Below are positions 33,256-43,265 of a stretch of 64,000 nucleotides of DNA, piece by piece. The stretch spans positions 31,988,295-32,052,294 of the forward strand of contig NC_031496.1 in the NCBI RefSeq assembly GCF_000237925.1, in the 5' to 3' direction. Positions within the stretch are counted from its first letter, which is position 1, and the number at the start of each line of letters is the position of its first letter. This stretch comes from Schistosoma mansoni. Taxonomy: Eukaryota > Platyhelminthes > Trematoda > Strigeidida > Schistosomatidae. Under the pieces are notes generated by a model. The model worked only from the letters and a program-made list of their open reading frames with translations. It did not search any database and had not been told where the DNA came from. The position numbers were made by a program, and so were the translations under genes.

Positions 33256-33899
33256 GAATTTAACTATTAAATAGAATTGTTATTCTTGAGATGAATCAGA
33301 TAAGGTGAGAGAAATAATAGTCCAATTACAAATCCGACCATTTGTTTAGTGGAACACTAGATTGTGTATAAAGTTATATGAATTCAGTAAGAATTTATAA
33401 AGTCGTGTGAGTCTCAAGACGATTAGTAATGTACTCGGGACATTGATGAGACTATGATTTATGAACAACCCTTGAATGATGCTGAACTGACTATGAAAGT
33501 GTCCATCTAATATCTAAGACTAAATTAGGGTTATAAGCCAGTGTATGAGGAATGAGAATCATGATTCACAGTTGATGGTTAAGGTTAGGAATAAGATTTA
33601 GAGTTTTCATTACGAACTGACATCAGCTATAATGCTAAAGCTCTATTTATCCAAATAGATCAGTGCTGGAACTATGACCAGTTTGCACTAAATGGGCCAA
33701 TATCGAGCTGTTCACTTTCCTCACTGGATATTTGCTTAGACACTCTGGAAGATATTCATGAGCACGAATCAATATAACTTGCTCTATAAGTACAGTCGAA
33801 TTGACAAATACAAAACGAGGCGGTCGTTCTAAGTAGTTTATTCTTTTGCCTCAGTGTCTGCTGATTCTTATCTTCAAAATGAATAAGTTTGTACAAGTT

Positions 33900-34465
33900 A
33901 TTTATTTCAATAAAATGATTAGCTTTCACTTAGTACATGCCTGCCCCAAAATGCCCTGGTACGACCGAGAGTGTGGAGAATACACTCTCCCTCTCGAAAT
34001 GCTCTCACATGGCCACACGTATATAGCCTTTGCTATGGAAGTCCTACTCACTGCTTTCTCGTGGCGTGGGTGTTGTTTACAAAATTGAAAGAACGAAAAG
34101 AGAATGTCCGGCGCTTTAACCGAGTTGGTGGACACGGAAAGTCCATCTACGAGAGTTGGAAAACCCTGATTACAAACCAATGGTACACATGGGCTCCAGT
34201 ATTCTCAGGGAACAAGAGGCGTATGAATCAACCGTTGGTCACCGGCTACCATGAAACTGCATCTCCTCACGATGCCTCACGGCATTATGGATCAAACCTT
34301 TATGTTGAAGGCTCTGGGTGTGGCCCCATAAGAAAACCACCTGCTTCAGTTTGGGCACCCGAGTAGTATCACAGCCCTCACACAAATCAAATGAGATTTG
34401 TGCGGTGTTTATATATCTGGTGCCCGTCTGTACCACTATTTATGTGTTTAAACAAAATCAAATAC
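33900..34465 (+). repeat. Interspersed repeat sharing its 3' half with 14.1 and 37.3 kb
   Basis: From GAGAGTTGGAAAACCCTGAT through TCACCGGCTACCATGAAA to TATGTGTTTAAACAAAAT it matches 14140-14435 and 37265-37560. This copy extends further 5' (from about 33900) than the other two. No protein domain is recognised. It may be a SINE or a LINE 3' end. Confidence 0.6.
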
Positions 34466-34814
34466 ACGCCTATTATTCAAAAATAGAATAATATTACAAG
34501 ATCCATTCGTAAATGTGAATCACTATTCATCCATCTGGACAAGACATAAAGTCTTCAATTGTATTGTTTGATACTCATGAAAACTTTCGACATACATGAC
34601 TGACGAGTTTCTGCTAACATACAATTCAACTAAAACATTTCACTTGAATGAGAGACTTGATTATCTTTTCAGAAACTTCACACAGCTTCTCAATATCATT
34701 GGTGATGAATAACACTTTAAAATCAATGACTGATTTGTTTCTTACAACAGTCTTATGACTGTAGTTGTAATAAAGAACTTTGAGTCATTTCTAATTAATC
34801 GTTGAACAATACTA

Positions 34815-35305
34815 CTATAGCAGCCCACATACAATTGAGTTTGTTCACACCTAATTTGGCTAAGCCCTTTTGTTAACTTATCTAACGGACAGTCATTCAT
34901 ACAATAATAACCTATCTATACTATTGTACCTTTATTATGTACGCTTGAGCATTGCTTACTGCTTACGCATGTATTCATTCTGCTAGCCTTAGTATTGATT
35001 AGATGATTCATGCATTTCCATTTGTATATATAAATGTACATCTCAATCCTGTTTACTGTACTGTACTCGTTTACTCGCTGACTCGATCAATTGATCTCTC
35101 GCTCATCCGACTTTATAGCACTACTCTTTCATGCTTGCTTAACGTGCCTGTAATTCTGGATATCTGTGTGTGTGGTCCAATTATAAACTCAATCAACCCT
35201 TTGTATTTGCCTTCTGATTTATACACCGTTAGGACGTCATTGAGTAACGGTTATCAGGACGAACAATATACGTAGTTTGAGGATAATATCGAATATCGAC
35301 CTCCA
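34815..35305 (+). repeat. Interspersed repeat, copy 2 (also 7.58-8.03 kb)
   Basis: It matches the 7.6-kb repeat in order and orientation. This copy has extra bases around 35020-35060. Confidence 0.6.
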
Positions 35306-35395
35306 CACTACTCATGTCTATCTTCACACAGATTCATTCATTGTTGAATTTATGATGAGAAATCGATAATAAACCAAGCATGTTATCTCACTTAC

Positions 35396-35567
35396 TTTAC
35401 AATTTTGTCCTATAAATCCATTTTGGGCATTCACATAAATAACCACCAGGAATTTCATGACAAATTCCTTTATTTTGACATGGTTTACTAGAACATTCAC
35501 GATTAATTTCACAATATCTACCTTCAAATCCAATTGGACAAGTACAATAGAAATCATCTAGAAGATC
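35396..35567 (-). pseudogene. Jagged-like exon: EGF repeats with a one-base insertion
   Basis: The acceptor TTTTAG and donor TGTAAA|GTAAGT are intact and both neighbours require phase 0. The exon is 172 bp, one more than a multiple of three. It encodes FYCTCPIGFEGRYC and RECSSKPCQNKGIC, then GGYLCECPK, after which the frame is lost. One extra base near 35420 (AAAATGGA) accounts for this, since the other frame carries the expected end of the EGF. The exon begins in the middle of an EGF, so a preceding exon with that repeat's first half is missing from the model. Confidence 0.88.
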
Positions 35568-35630
35568 CTAAAAGAAATATAAATAGATGAAATTATGAGA
35601 TGGTGGAGATTTATAGCTCAGGTGGGTGAT

Positions 35631-35993
35631 TTTGATGTATGTTTGTTCTCTGAGTTGGATGGTTTGGTCGTAGAGCTCTCATCATCCTTCTGAACGACAT
35701 CATCAGCACAAACTTCGGGCAGAAGGGAAGTGAAGAAAATTATGCAGAAACATATGAACAACAATCAAACTAATAGGAGATACAACCAATAATGAAACTA
35801 AACAATGACAGATTCAAGGTCAATAAGAACTAATCAACATTGATATGCACAGGACAAGCTGTGACTCACATGTGGAGAAATACAAACACTTCACTTCTAC
35901 TCAAAGTTTGTGATGATGTCGTTCAGAAGGACGACGAAAGCTCTATGACCAAACCATCCAGCTAAGAGAACAATCCTACATCAAGATGAAATT
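35631..35993. mobile_element. MITE-like element with about 100-bp inverted ends
   Basis: The left end (35631-35733) and the right end (35888-35993) are inverted copies. Both contain the ATGTCGTTCAGAAGGA core and the GGATGGTTTGGTC segment, around a 150-bp middle. There is no transposase. Part of it recurs at 38197-38460. It fits a non-autonomous DNA transposon or foldback element, but no target duplication was defined. Confidence 0.6.
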
Positions 35994-36149
35994 ATTTTAC
36001 TGATGAATATTAGAGGAGGAAATTAATAAAAAAATAACCACATTGAATATTTCTGGGTAGTATTTATCAAAGACTGATCTCATTTGAGATACCATGTGAA
36101 TCAGAGATCGTTCGATAGATGTATTGTCCTAGTATAGTACTTGACAGAA

Positions 36150-36395
36150 GTCACAAGGGGGTTTGTGGAGATTTTAGTGATTTTATAATAGTTAAGATCA
36201 TGAGTCAATTGAAACTAGACCACCGTGGAAAACCTGGAAGCACTGGACGGCAGTTTCGTCATAGTGTGGTAATCCTCAACAGTGCGCATCCACGGCCCTG
36301 CCTCTCAGGATTCAAACCCAGGAACTATCAGTCTCGTGCCAGAGCACTCAACCGGTAGACCGCTGAGTCGGCTGGCATCCAGTGGTGTTAATGAC
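36150..36395 (-). mobile_element. Hammerhead SINE (family A), decayed
   Basis: On the minus strand the order is a tRNA-like head (AGTGCTCTGGCACGAGACTG), a degenerate B box and hammerhead, then the tail CTAGTTTCAATTGACTCATG. The core is mutated: the plus strand reads ATCCTCAACAGTGCGC where better copies have CTCCTCAGCAGTGCGC. Confidence 0.7.
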
Positions 36396-36467
36396 TAACC
36401 TCAACCAATCCATGAAATAGCGCGACCAACTTTCATCGTACTGAGGTAGATACCTGTCTCTACCTGA

Positions 36468-36667
36468 NNNNNNNNNNNNNNNNNNNNNNNNNNNNNNNNN
36501 NNNNNNNNNNNNNNNNNNNNNNNNNNNNNNNNNNNNNNNNNNNNNNNNNNNNNNNNNNNNNNNNNNNNNNNNNNNNNNNNNNNNNNNNNNNNNNNNNNNN
36601 NNNNNNNNNNNNNNNNNNNNNNNNNNNNNNNNNNNNNNNNNNNNNNNNNNNNNNNNNNNNNNNNNNN
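36468..36667. other. Assembly gap of 200 N
   Basis: A placeholder-sized gap at the start of a mosaic of duplicated segments. It lies in the intron where an EGF half-exon is missing from the gene model. Confidence 0.95.
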
Positions 36668-36910
36668 CTACTAGTAGTAGTCGTAGCAGTAGTAGTACTA
36701 CTGTAGTAAACAAGAAGATAAGTGGTAAGACAACAGTACAGAATCTCTCACTAAAATCTGACAACCATACAGTAAACAGTTAATTCGAAACCATAAATCC
36801 ATTGTCTCAATCTTGACCATCTCTTCAGCAAATATTTGTCAGTGTGTTCATACATTTTCATACCAATTGCGTCCCGTTTCCGTTCTGTCCTTATCGATCT
36901 TCTACTGTTG
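36668..36910 (-). repeat. Duplicated LTR segment with an empty TRIM site
   Basis: The first 28 bp match 39986-40013 and the rest matches 41000-41215, so it equals the 40-41 kb locus without the 986-bp TRIM. The LTR-derived part is in the minus orientation. It ends abruptly at CTTCTACTG, where the next duplicated block begins. Confidence 0.85.
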
Positions 36911-38190
36911 TTGCTGGATTTGACCGGGATCGTACATTTTGGTTGTGAATTGAAGCACATTCCCAGAATCGAAAACACTTGATCTATCCAGGGAGGATAG
37001 AACAATACTTATTTTTGGTGCTTTCAGCAATTCTCTTATATTTCTTATCAATTTATCTATTTATTGTTATTTAGATTGTTTATTGTGGCAACAATTATTG
37101 ATTGAATAACTGTGTGGTAATATTTGTTTAGGTGAAGTCATATATTTGTATTTATGATAGAATTTAGAACCGCTGTTACTCCAATCACCTTGTTCTAACT
37201 TCGATTGGCAGACACGCGTTTCTTCACTTACCAGACAGTTATTCTTCAGCCAAACCTAATTTGGAACTTATAAGTCCATCTAGGGAAGTTGGGAAATCCT
37301 GATTCCAAACCAATGGTGCACATGGGCTCCAGGATCCTGAGGTAACAAATAGTGTATGAACTAACTGTTGATCACCGGCTACCATTAAATGCACTTCTTC
37401 ACGATGCCCCACTGTCCGCTTGATCAGACCTTCAGGTCAAAGGCTCTGGGTGTGGCTTCCTAAAAAAACCAACTTCTTCATTTTGGGCACCCGGACAATA
37501 TCATATACCTCACACAATCGTATGGCGAATATATATTTGTACCAATATGTATGTGTTCAAATAAAATATAAAATAAACTAACAAGGCTACTTTCAAATAT
37601 CTGAATTGTTGTCACATTAATCTCATATAGTGAAACGGTGTCGTTTTTGTTATGTCCTAATAATTTGTAAAACTCAGTAGACTTATATTATGTACTGCAT
37701 GACCCTTATTCGTTATAAACTCAAAATCAATTTGCCCATTACCATAAACCTAACCTCAACCTCGTGTTTTCACTACTCCGAAAGTGATTATTCAAAGACA
37801 TCTACACAACATTCAAAACGTTACAACCTATTGGTGTTCTCCACCTTCAAATGGCATATTTCATAGTCATAATACAGTACATAGCAAACTATCGCAATAA
37901 TAAGTAAACAGGCAACTGATATGCATCCCAAGGATGCAGAGCAAAAGAATTGAAATATTATAAAAAATGAATATCTTAAAATAGTCAGTGTTTCTTTTTT
38001 GTTTACGAATATCCACACTTACCAAAATCATTTTCATTTACAACTACTGTATCAACCTGAATTTCAATTATACCAAGTAAAACTCTATGCCAATAATTAT
38101 CCAATTGATCAGTGCCTAAAATCATAGACATCGGTGGTAACGGTATACTCTCCTCTTCCTCCTCCTCCTCCTCCTCATAATCATCATCAA
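36911..38190. repeat. Segmental duplication, derived copy of 13773-15070
   Basis: It has the same order and orientation as the 13.8-15.07 kb block. It contains the 3' half of the acidic Jagged-like exon (38012-38190, minus strand; PPMSMILGTDQLDNYWHR readable) with its donor, but not the acceptor end. It lies in an upstream intron, between the EGF exons at 43.1 and 35.4 kb, so it is probably an unused exon fragment. Confidence 0.85.
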
Positions 38191-38196
38191 AACTTT

Positions 38197-38616
38197 GGGT
38201 AGAATGGAAGTGAAAAAAATTATGCATAAAAATAGGAACAAAAATCAAACCAATAGGAGATACAACCAAAATAAAGAAATAAACAATGACAGATTCAAGG
38301 TCAATAAGAACTAATCAACATCAATATGCACAGGACAAGCTATGAATTACATGTGGAGAAATTCAAACACTTGACTTCTAATCGACGTTTGTGCTGATGA
38401 TGTCGTTCAGAAGGACGACGAAAGCTCTATGACCAAACCATCCAGCTCATAGAACAAACTCACATCAAGATGAAATTATTTTACTTATAAATATTAGAGG
38501 AGGAAATTAACAAAAAAATAACCACATTGAATATTTCTGGGTAGTATTCATGAAAGACTAATTTCATTTGAGATACCATGTGAATCAGAGATCGTTGGAT
38601 AGATGTGTTGTTCTAG
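38197..38616. repeat. Duplicated MITE part and flank (source 35712-36135)
   Basis: From AACTTTGGGTAGAATGGAAG to GATAGATGTGTTGTTCTAG it matches 35712-36135 in order. It includes the right inverted end of the MITE-like element and its downstream flank, but lacks the left end. It stops at the LTR starting at 38617. Confidence 0.8.
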
Positions 38617-39530
38617 TGTAGTGAATGAGAACACAGGTGAGGACAACCAACTATATCTTTAGCATAAATTACAACGTTAATTGGTAAAACATAAAAACCG
38701 TGCTATGATACACTATTTGCAAAGTGTTCTTCAATTGTCTCAGGCTTCATTGTTCCTGGATTTCCACACAAATTGCTTTTTATTTCTGTTCTTCTCTTCT
38801 TGATCTTCTCGATATTCTGCTGTCAGATATTGTATTCCTTACTCACCATATATACTACTTATATCGATATACGTAGCTCACACCACACTCGTCCCCCCTT
38901 TTAATAATCTGTTCTCGCAATCTTTCTGATCGCCGTACCATTGTCTCCTTTGGTGCTGTTCGTGACTCGTGCTCATGATGTTCTTGAAACCATCTCTGTA
39001 GTTGACTGGCATTTACACGTTTCTGCTTGTCTTCTCTCCGGATCGTGTAAACCGGGCCGCGTCTCTCCGTGATAATGTACGGTCCCTCCCATTTCGGGAT
39101 CAGCTTTCCTGACCCTGGTCCCCCTTCAGTGTAAGCTCTCCGTTCTCTACACTTCACCAGGTCCCCCACTCTAAAAGGCTTCCACGCTCTTCTCTGCTGT
39201 TCCGCCTTCTTGATGTCTGATATTTGTTTCTTTTTCACGTTCTTTATTGCCTCCGTCCTCTCTTTCCTTAATCTTGTTGCTGTCCACTTCTGCTGCTGTG
39301 GCCACGTTTTATTATGCATCGGAAGTCGTGGATGTCTACCATACATCAGTAGGAAAGGTGATTTCTTGGTTGTTCCTTGGATAGAGGTACGATGCTAAAG
39401 CAAAATTAGTGTTAACTCTTTCTCCCAATTCCCTCCTTAAGATGCTAACCATTCCTTTAATGTCCGGTTGTTTCTTTCTGTAAGCCCGATCGAATTTCGT
39501 TCCTACATATCTCTGAAGGAAAAGAAGCTC
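38617..39530 (-). mobile_element. Gypsy element 3' part: integrase C-terminus plus LTR
   Basis: On the minus strand the parts are the integrase C-terminal region (MYGRHPRLP, then FRVGDLVKCRERR, GSGKLIPKWEGPYII and RVNASQLQRWFQEH), a purine tract AAAGGGGGGACGAG (about 38888-38903) and an LTR 38617-38887 with TG...CA ends. The integrase residues fit Ty3/Gypsy. The element is broken and incomplete. The same purine tract precedes the 3' LTR of the TRIM at 40.7 kb, so this family may supply the enzymes for that element. Confidence 0.85.
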
Positions 39531-39749
39531 AACTAACGTTTGAAGCTATTAAAACTGAATTCTATTCTTAACTTAAATATTAATGCACATTGAAATACAG
39601 GTAAATTAGACTGCTGAGTCTCAAACTAGAATGAATAGGTGGAACATCTGTATTCTACTGCTACAAATTGTTCAAAATATAACCAACATGGAAATGTAAA
39701 AAACGTTCGATTCCCATCCAAAGAGTCTCAATATTAACAAACAAAATAG

Positions 39750-39850
39750 ACATAGTTGAAAGCATGAGTCAATCGAAGCTAGACCAACAGTGAAGGCCTG
39801 GAAGCAATTGACGGCCGTTTAGTCCTGTTGTAGGAATCCTTAACAGAAAA
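39750..39850 (-). mobile_element. Hammerhead SINE (family A), 3' part
   Basis: It contains the family tail (GAGTCAATCGAAGCTAGACC on the plus strand) and the end of the hammerhead (TTGACGGCCGTTTAGTCC). The head and catalytic strand are missing. Confidence 0.6.
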
Positions 39851-40013
39851 ATGCCCAAAAAATACCGATTATTTGAGATCGTTTATGTGGTTCATCAAGT
39901 CATAGTTTGTTACTGAGATCTCAACAGAAGTGAATTTTCAATGCATCAACATTGTCAAAAATATTGATTGTGACTAACTAACTAACTACTAGTAGTAGTC
40001 GTAGCAGTAGTAG

Positions 40014-40999
40014 TGTGGCGTGGTCTACTTATATCTATATAAGTAGTATATGGTGTGGGTCAGACGTAGAATGTATTTTCGCAGAAGACCGATGAAGAAA
40101 GAACTGAAATGAAACGCAAACGTCTGGAAAATGCATGAGGAATGAAATAAGAGAAGAAACAGTGAAGATTGAAACAATTGGTTGTTAATTTGCAAATTGA
40201 CTGTTCATTGTTTGGTAATCAGAATTTCTTGAGATAGTCTGTAATATTTGCTTAAATACATTCGATTGTCCCCAACCAGTGTTCTGTTCACTATATTTGG
40301 TGTCGCTGCCATCCAGGAGGAGGAAGGGTGCTGTTCTGCAGACGCCGCTGCGGGTCTGGAGTGGAGGTGCTAGTTGGGGCAGTCTGGTGCGGAGAGGTGG
40401 CGTCGAGTGGAGTGTTCTGGCGGGGCGGCGTTGGCTGTAGCTGGTGCTGTCGACGGAGAGGAGCAGTGGGACGTGAGGCTGCTGGGCGGACATCGGATGT
40501 AGATGGCTCAGCAGGCCGGTGGAGTATGGGTGTTGAACGTCCCAGGTGCCGGGTGGATGCGGATGTTGGTGCCCCGGCAGGTCGACGGAGCTATGGAGGT
40601 CAGCGCGCCGCAGACTCGACATTCTGACGGAGAGTTTGGCACAGACTGCAGTGAAAGAAGATAGTGGCGTGGCGAGCAGAACCACCGCATGGTCGAATGC
40701 TTTAAAGGGGGGACGAGTGTGGCGTGGTCTACTTATATCTATATAAGTAGTATATGGTGTGGGTCAGACGTAGAATGTATTTTCGCAGAAGACCGATGAA
40801 GAAAGAACTGAAATGAAACGCAAACGTCTGGAAAATGCATGAGGAATGGAATAAGAGAAGAAACAGTGAAGATTGAAACAATTGGTTGTTAATTTGCAAA
40901 TTGACTGTTCATTGTTTGGTAATCAGAATTTCTTGAGATAGTCTGTAATATTTGCTTAAATACATTCGATTGTCCCCAACCAGTGTTCTGTTCACTACA
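40014..40999 (+). mobile_element. Young TRIM (miniature LTR retrotransposon)
   Basis: Two 282-bp LTRs (40014-40295 and 40718-40999) begin TGTGGCGTGG and differ at about two positions. A primer-binding-like TGGTGTCGCTGCC starts at 40298 and a purine tract, AAAGGGGGGACGAG, abuts the 3' LTR. The 4-bp target duplication GTAG lies at 40010-40013 and 41000-41003. The internal 420 bp is GC-rich, unlike the surroundings, and encodes no recognised protein; long frames on both strands there reflect composition. The element looks whole for a non-autonomous type and very young. The related site at 36668 lacks it. Confidence 0.92.
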
Positions 41000-41003
41000 G
41001 TAG

Positions 41004-41280
41004 TACTACTGTAGTAAACAAGAAGATAAGTGGTAAGACAACAGTACAGAATCTCTCACTAAAATCTGACAACCATACAGTAAACAGTTAATTCGAAACC
41101 ATAAATCCATTGTCTCAATCTTGACCATCTCTTCAGCAAATATTTGTCAGTGTGTTCATACATTTTCATACCAATTGCGTCCCGTTTCCGTTCTGTCCTT
41201 ATCGATCTTCTACTGAATTACATTCTATGCCCGACCATTATTATATACTACTTGTGTGGATATAAGTAACTCACACCACA
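41004..41280 (-). mobile_element. Solo LTR, Gypsy type
   Basis: The minus strand begins TGTGGTGTGAGTTACTTA and contains the TAAGGACAGAACGG segment of the family. Its 3' end lies near the TRIM insertion. A copy of most of it is at 36690-36910. Confidence 0.7.
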
Positions 41281-41311
41281 CTACCACTACTACCAATACG
41301 ACTACTACTAC

Positions 41312-41586
41312 TGTGGTGTGTGCTATTGATATCGACATATATAAGTGGTATGTATTAGTAATAGAGAGTGAAGTGCCTGGGGGTATAACGTTAAGTAGAT
41401 CGATGGAAGAGAACGAGAAAAAAGAATGATTGGTATGAAAACAAAAGAGTAATGAAGTCTGAAACGATTGACTGATATTTTGCAAATGAAATATTTACTG
41501 TATGGTTTTCAGATTTTACCAAGATGTTCTGTAATTTGGTGTTAAATTACATTTGATTGTCTCCACTTGTGTTCTCGTTTGCTACA
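41312..41586 (+). mobile_element. Solo LTR, Gypsy type
   Basis: It begins TGTGGTGTGTGC and ends TTTGCTACA, with CTAC directly on both sides (41308-41311 and 41587-41590) as a 4-bp target duplication. There is no internal region. It is flanked by CTA-rich simple repeats. Confidence 0.8.
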
Positions 41587-41654
41587 CTACTACTAATACT
41601 AATATCAATACTACTACTACCATTACTATGACTACTACTACTCACACTAATGCT

Positions 41655-41745
41655 GGTTAGCGTTTTGTTTAACGAGTTGGTTTTCTACGGGATGGAGTCC
41701 TTTAACCAGGATTGAGACCGGCAGTAGCCTCCAGAGGAGCTACTA
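41655..41745 (-). mobile_element. SR2-like LINE 5' UTR fragment
   Basis: The reverse strand matches the 5' UTR of copy 1 (GTAGCTCCTCTGG-type start, then AACTCGTTAAACAAAACGCT). Only about 90 bp are kept. Confidence 0.55.
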
Positions 41746-41799
41746 ATGGTAATAGTAATAATGGTAATAATACCATTACCACTATTATTATTACATTTA

Positions 41800-42015
41800 T
41801 TATTGATCAGTAGGGGTTTTGTGGAGATTTCAGTAATTTCGTAGTGGAAATCATGAGTCAATTGAAGCTAGACCACTATGGGAAACCTGGGAGCACTGGA
41901 CGGCCGTTTCGTCCTTTTGTGGGACTCCTCAGCAGTGCGCATCCACTATCCCGCACTCGCGAGATTCCAACCCACGACCTACCAGTCACTAGGGGATATA
42001 ACAGTAGTGCCAACA
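41800..42015 (-). mobile_element. Hammerhead SINE (family A) with intact ribozyme
   Basis: It runs from the plus-strand tail TAGGGGTTTTGTGGAGATTT to a tRNA-like head that is partly lost. It contains the complete hammerhead listed separately at 41893-41938. Confidence 0.75.
41893..41938 (-). ncRNA. Hammerhead ribozyme in SINE family A
   Basis: Read on the minus strand: stem I GCACTG; core CTGAGGA; stem II GTCC and GGAC around a short loop; GAAA; a self-complementary minimal stem III CGGCCG; then T, the cleavage C, and stem I return CAGTGC. All invariant core positions are present. The tiny stem III suggests activity mainly as a dimer or in tandem, as known for schistosome SM-alpha hammerheads. 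Confidence 0.82.
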
Positions 42016-42289
42016 TACACGTAAATACAATCGCAAATAATTAATGAATTTCAAGAAAACCAGAAATCGAAATCTTATAGACTCCAACATAAAGTTCTCA
42101 AAAGAGCTTTATGAATACACTGATTTTTCCTTGTTACTATCGAGGATAATAGCTCTTCTGTTAAATTGTTCAGTTCTAAGTAGTCAGCCCAACGTTATAA
42201 TTTTACTACCTAAATTTAACTTCATCTTGAGGAGCCAGTTTACCTTGAGAAAAAGTTGATAACTCGAAAGTAAGTATGTAAACTCTTTA

Positions 42290-43076
42290 ATTGGATAATA
42301 AAGTTATACAAACAAACTTAGACAGCTTGGAAGCAACTAGACGATTTGGACTTTACAGATTATCTAGCCTTTGTATCCCATACACATCGACAATTACAGT
42401 CAAGACAAACAGTGTTGCAGCAACCTCTATATCAGTGGGCCCCACTATACACAAGGGGAAAAGCAAGATCGTCAACTACAACACGGAGAATATCAACCAA
42501 ATCAATCATATCTGATGGAGAAACTCTGAATGATGACCCAATGTAAGTCAAAAGGTAAGGATTGGCAAAGTAATGGCAGCATTTTTACAACTGAAGAGCA
42601 TATGGAACTCAAAACAACTATCTGTCTGCTAATTTCAAAGTGAGAATCCTCAATACGAATGTCAACATAGTCCTACTGTGTTGAAAATGAAACATCGAGA
42701 ACTACTACATCCATCATCGAAATAGTGCAAGTATTCCTAAACAATTCTCTACACAAGATAATCCGTGTTCATTGTTCGGATACCATCAGCAACAGACTTC
42801 TATATGAGAGAACAAATCAGTTTCCAAATGAAGAGGAAATTAAGAAAAGATATTGGAAGTGAATAGGACATGCATTATGGAAATCATCAAACTACATCAA
42901 AAGGCAAGAGCTAACTTGGAATCGTGAAGGAAAACGAAAAAGAGGAGGACCAAGAAACACATTGAGTTTGGAATTGGGAAGAGACATGAAAAGGATGAAT
43001 ATGAACTGTAAACAAGTGTAAATGATTGTTGATGACAGAGCTGGGGGTAACAGTGTGAGTAAGTAAGTAAGTGACA
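42290..43076 (+). mobile_element. SR2-like LINE, 5'-truncated and degraded
   Basis: It runs from the FADD-region equivalent (about 42340) through AATSISVGPTIHKGKSKI to the GTAAGTAAGTAAGTGA tail. Frames shift often and several stops occur. It is an old truncated insertion just downstream of an EGF exon. Confidence 0.8.
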
Positions 43077-43140
43077 TATTTCGAAATAAATTAACAATGA
43101 ATAATTTAACAAAAGAATTATACATGATAATCTTACTTAC

Positions 43141-43265
43141 TTCACAATATTCCCCGGTAAAATCACGTGTACAACTACAATTAAATGGTTTCGAGTATGA
43201 AGAATTCAAATTTCTACATATTCCATTATTTAAACATGGTTGATGTCGTCCACAATAATCCAAAT
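43141..43265 (-). CDS. Jagged-like exon: EGF repeat 3
   Basis: The acceptor ATACAG is followed by AT, completing G-AT Asp from the previous exon. The donor is TGTGAA|GTAAGT, phase 0. The 125-bp exon is intact and encodes DLDYCGRHQPCLNNGIC, then FNCSCTRDFTGEYCE. The first part is very like the third EGF of Jagged (DLNYCGTHQPC). All six cysteines are present. Confidence 0.95.

Noticed and set aside
37821-38018. Hydrophobic 65-codon minus-strand frame as a separate membrane protein gene
   Set aside because: It is in the duplicated copy of intron 3' of the acidic exon. Only the matching site at 14.7 kb is in gene context, so it is treated there as a possible exon.
40185-40685. A 166-codon minus-strand frame and 99-codon plus-strand frame in GC-rich DNA
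   Set aside because: Both lie within the TRIM interior and LTR, have no family motifs, and are explained by high GC content with few stops.
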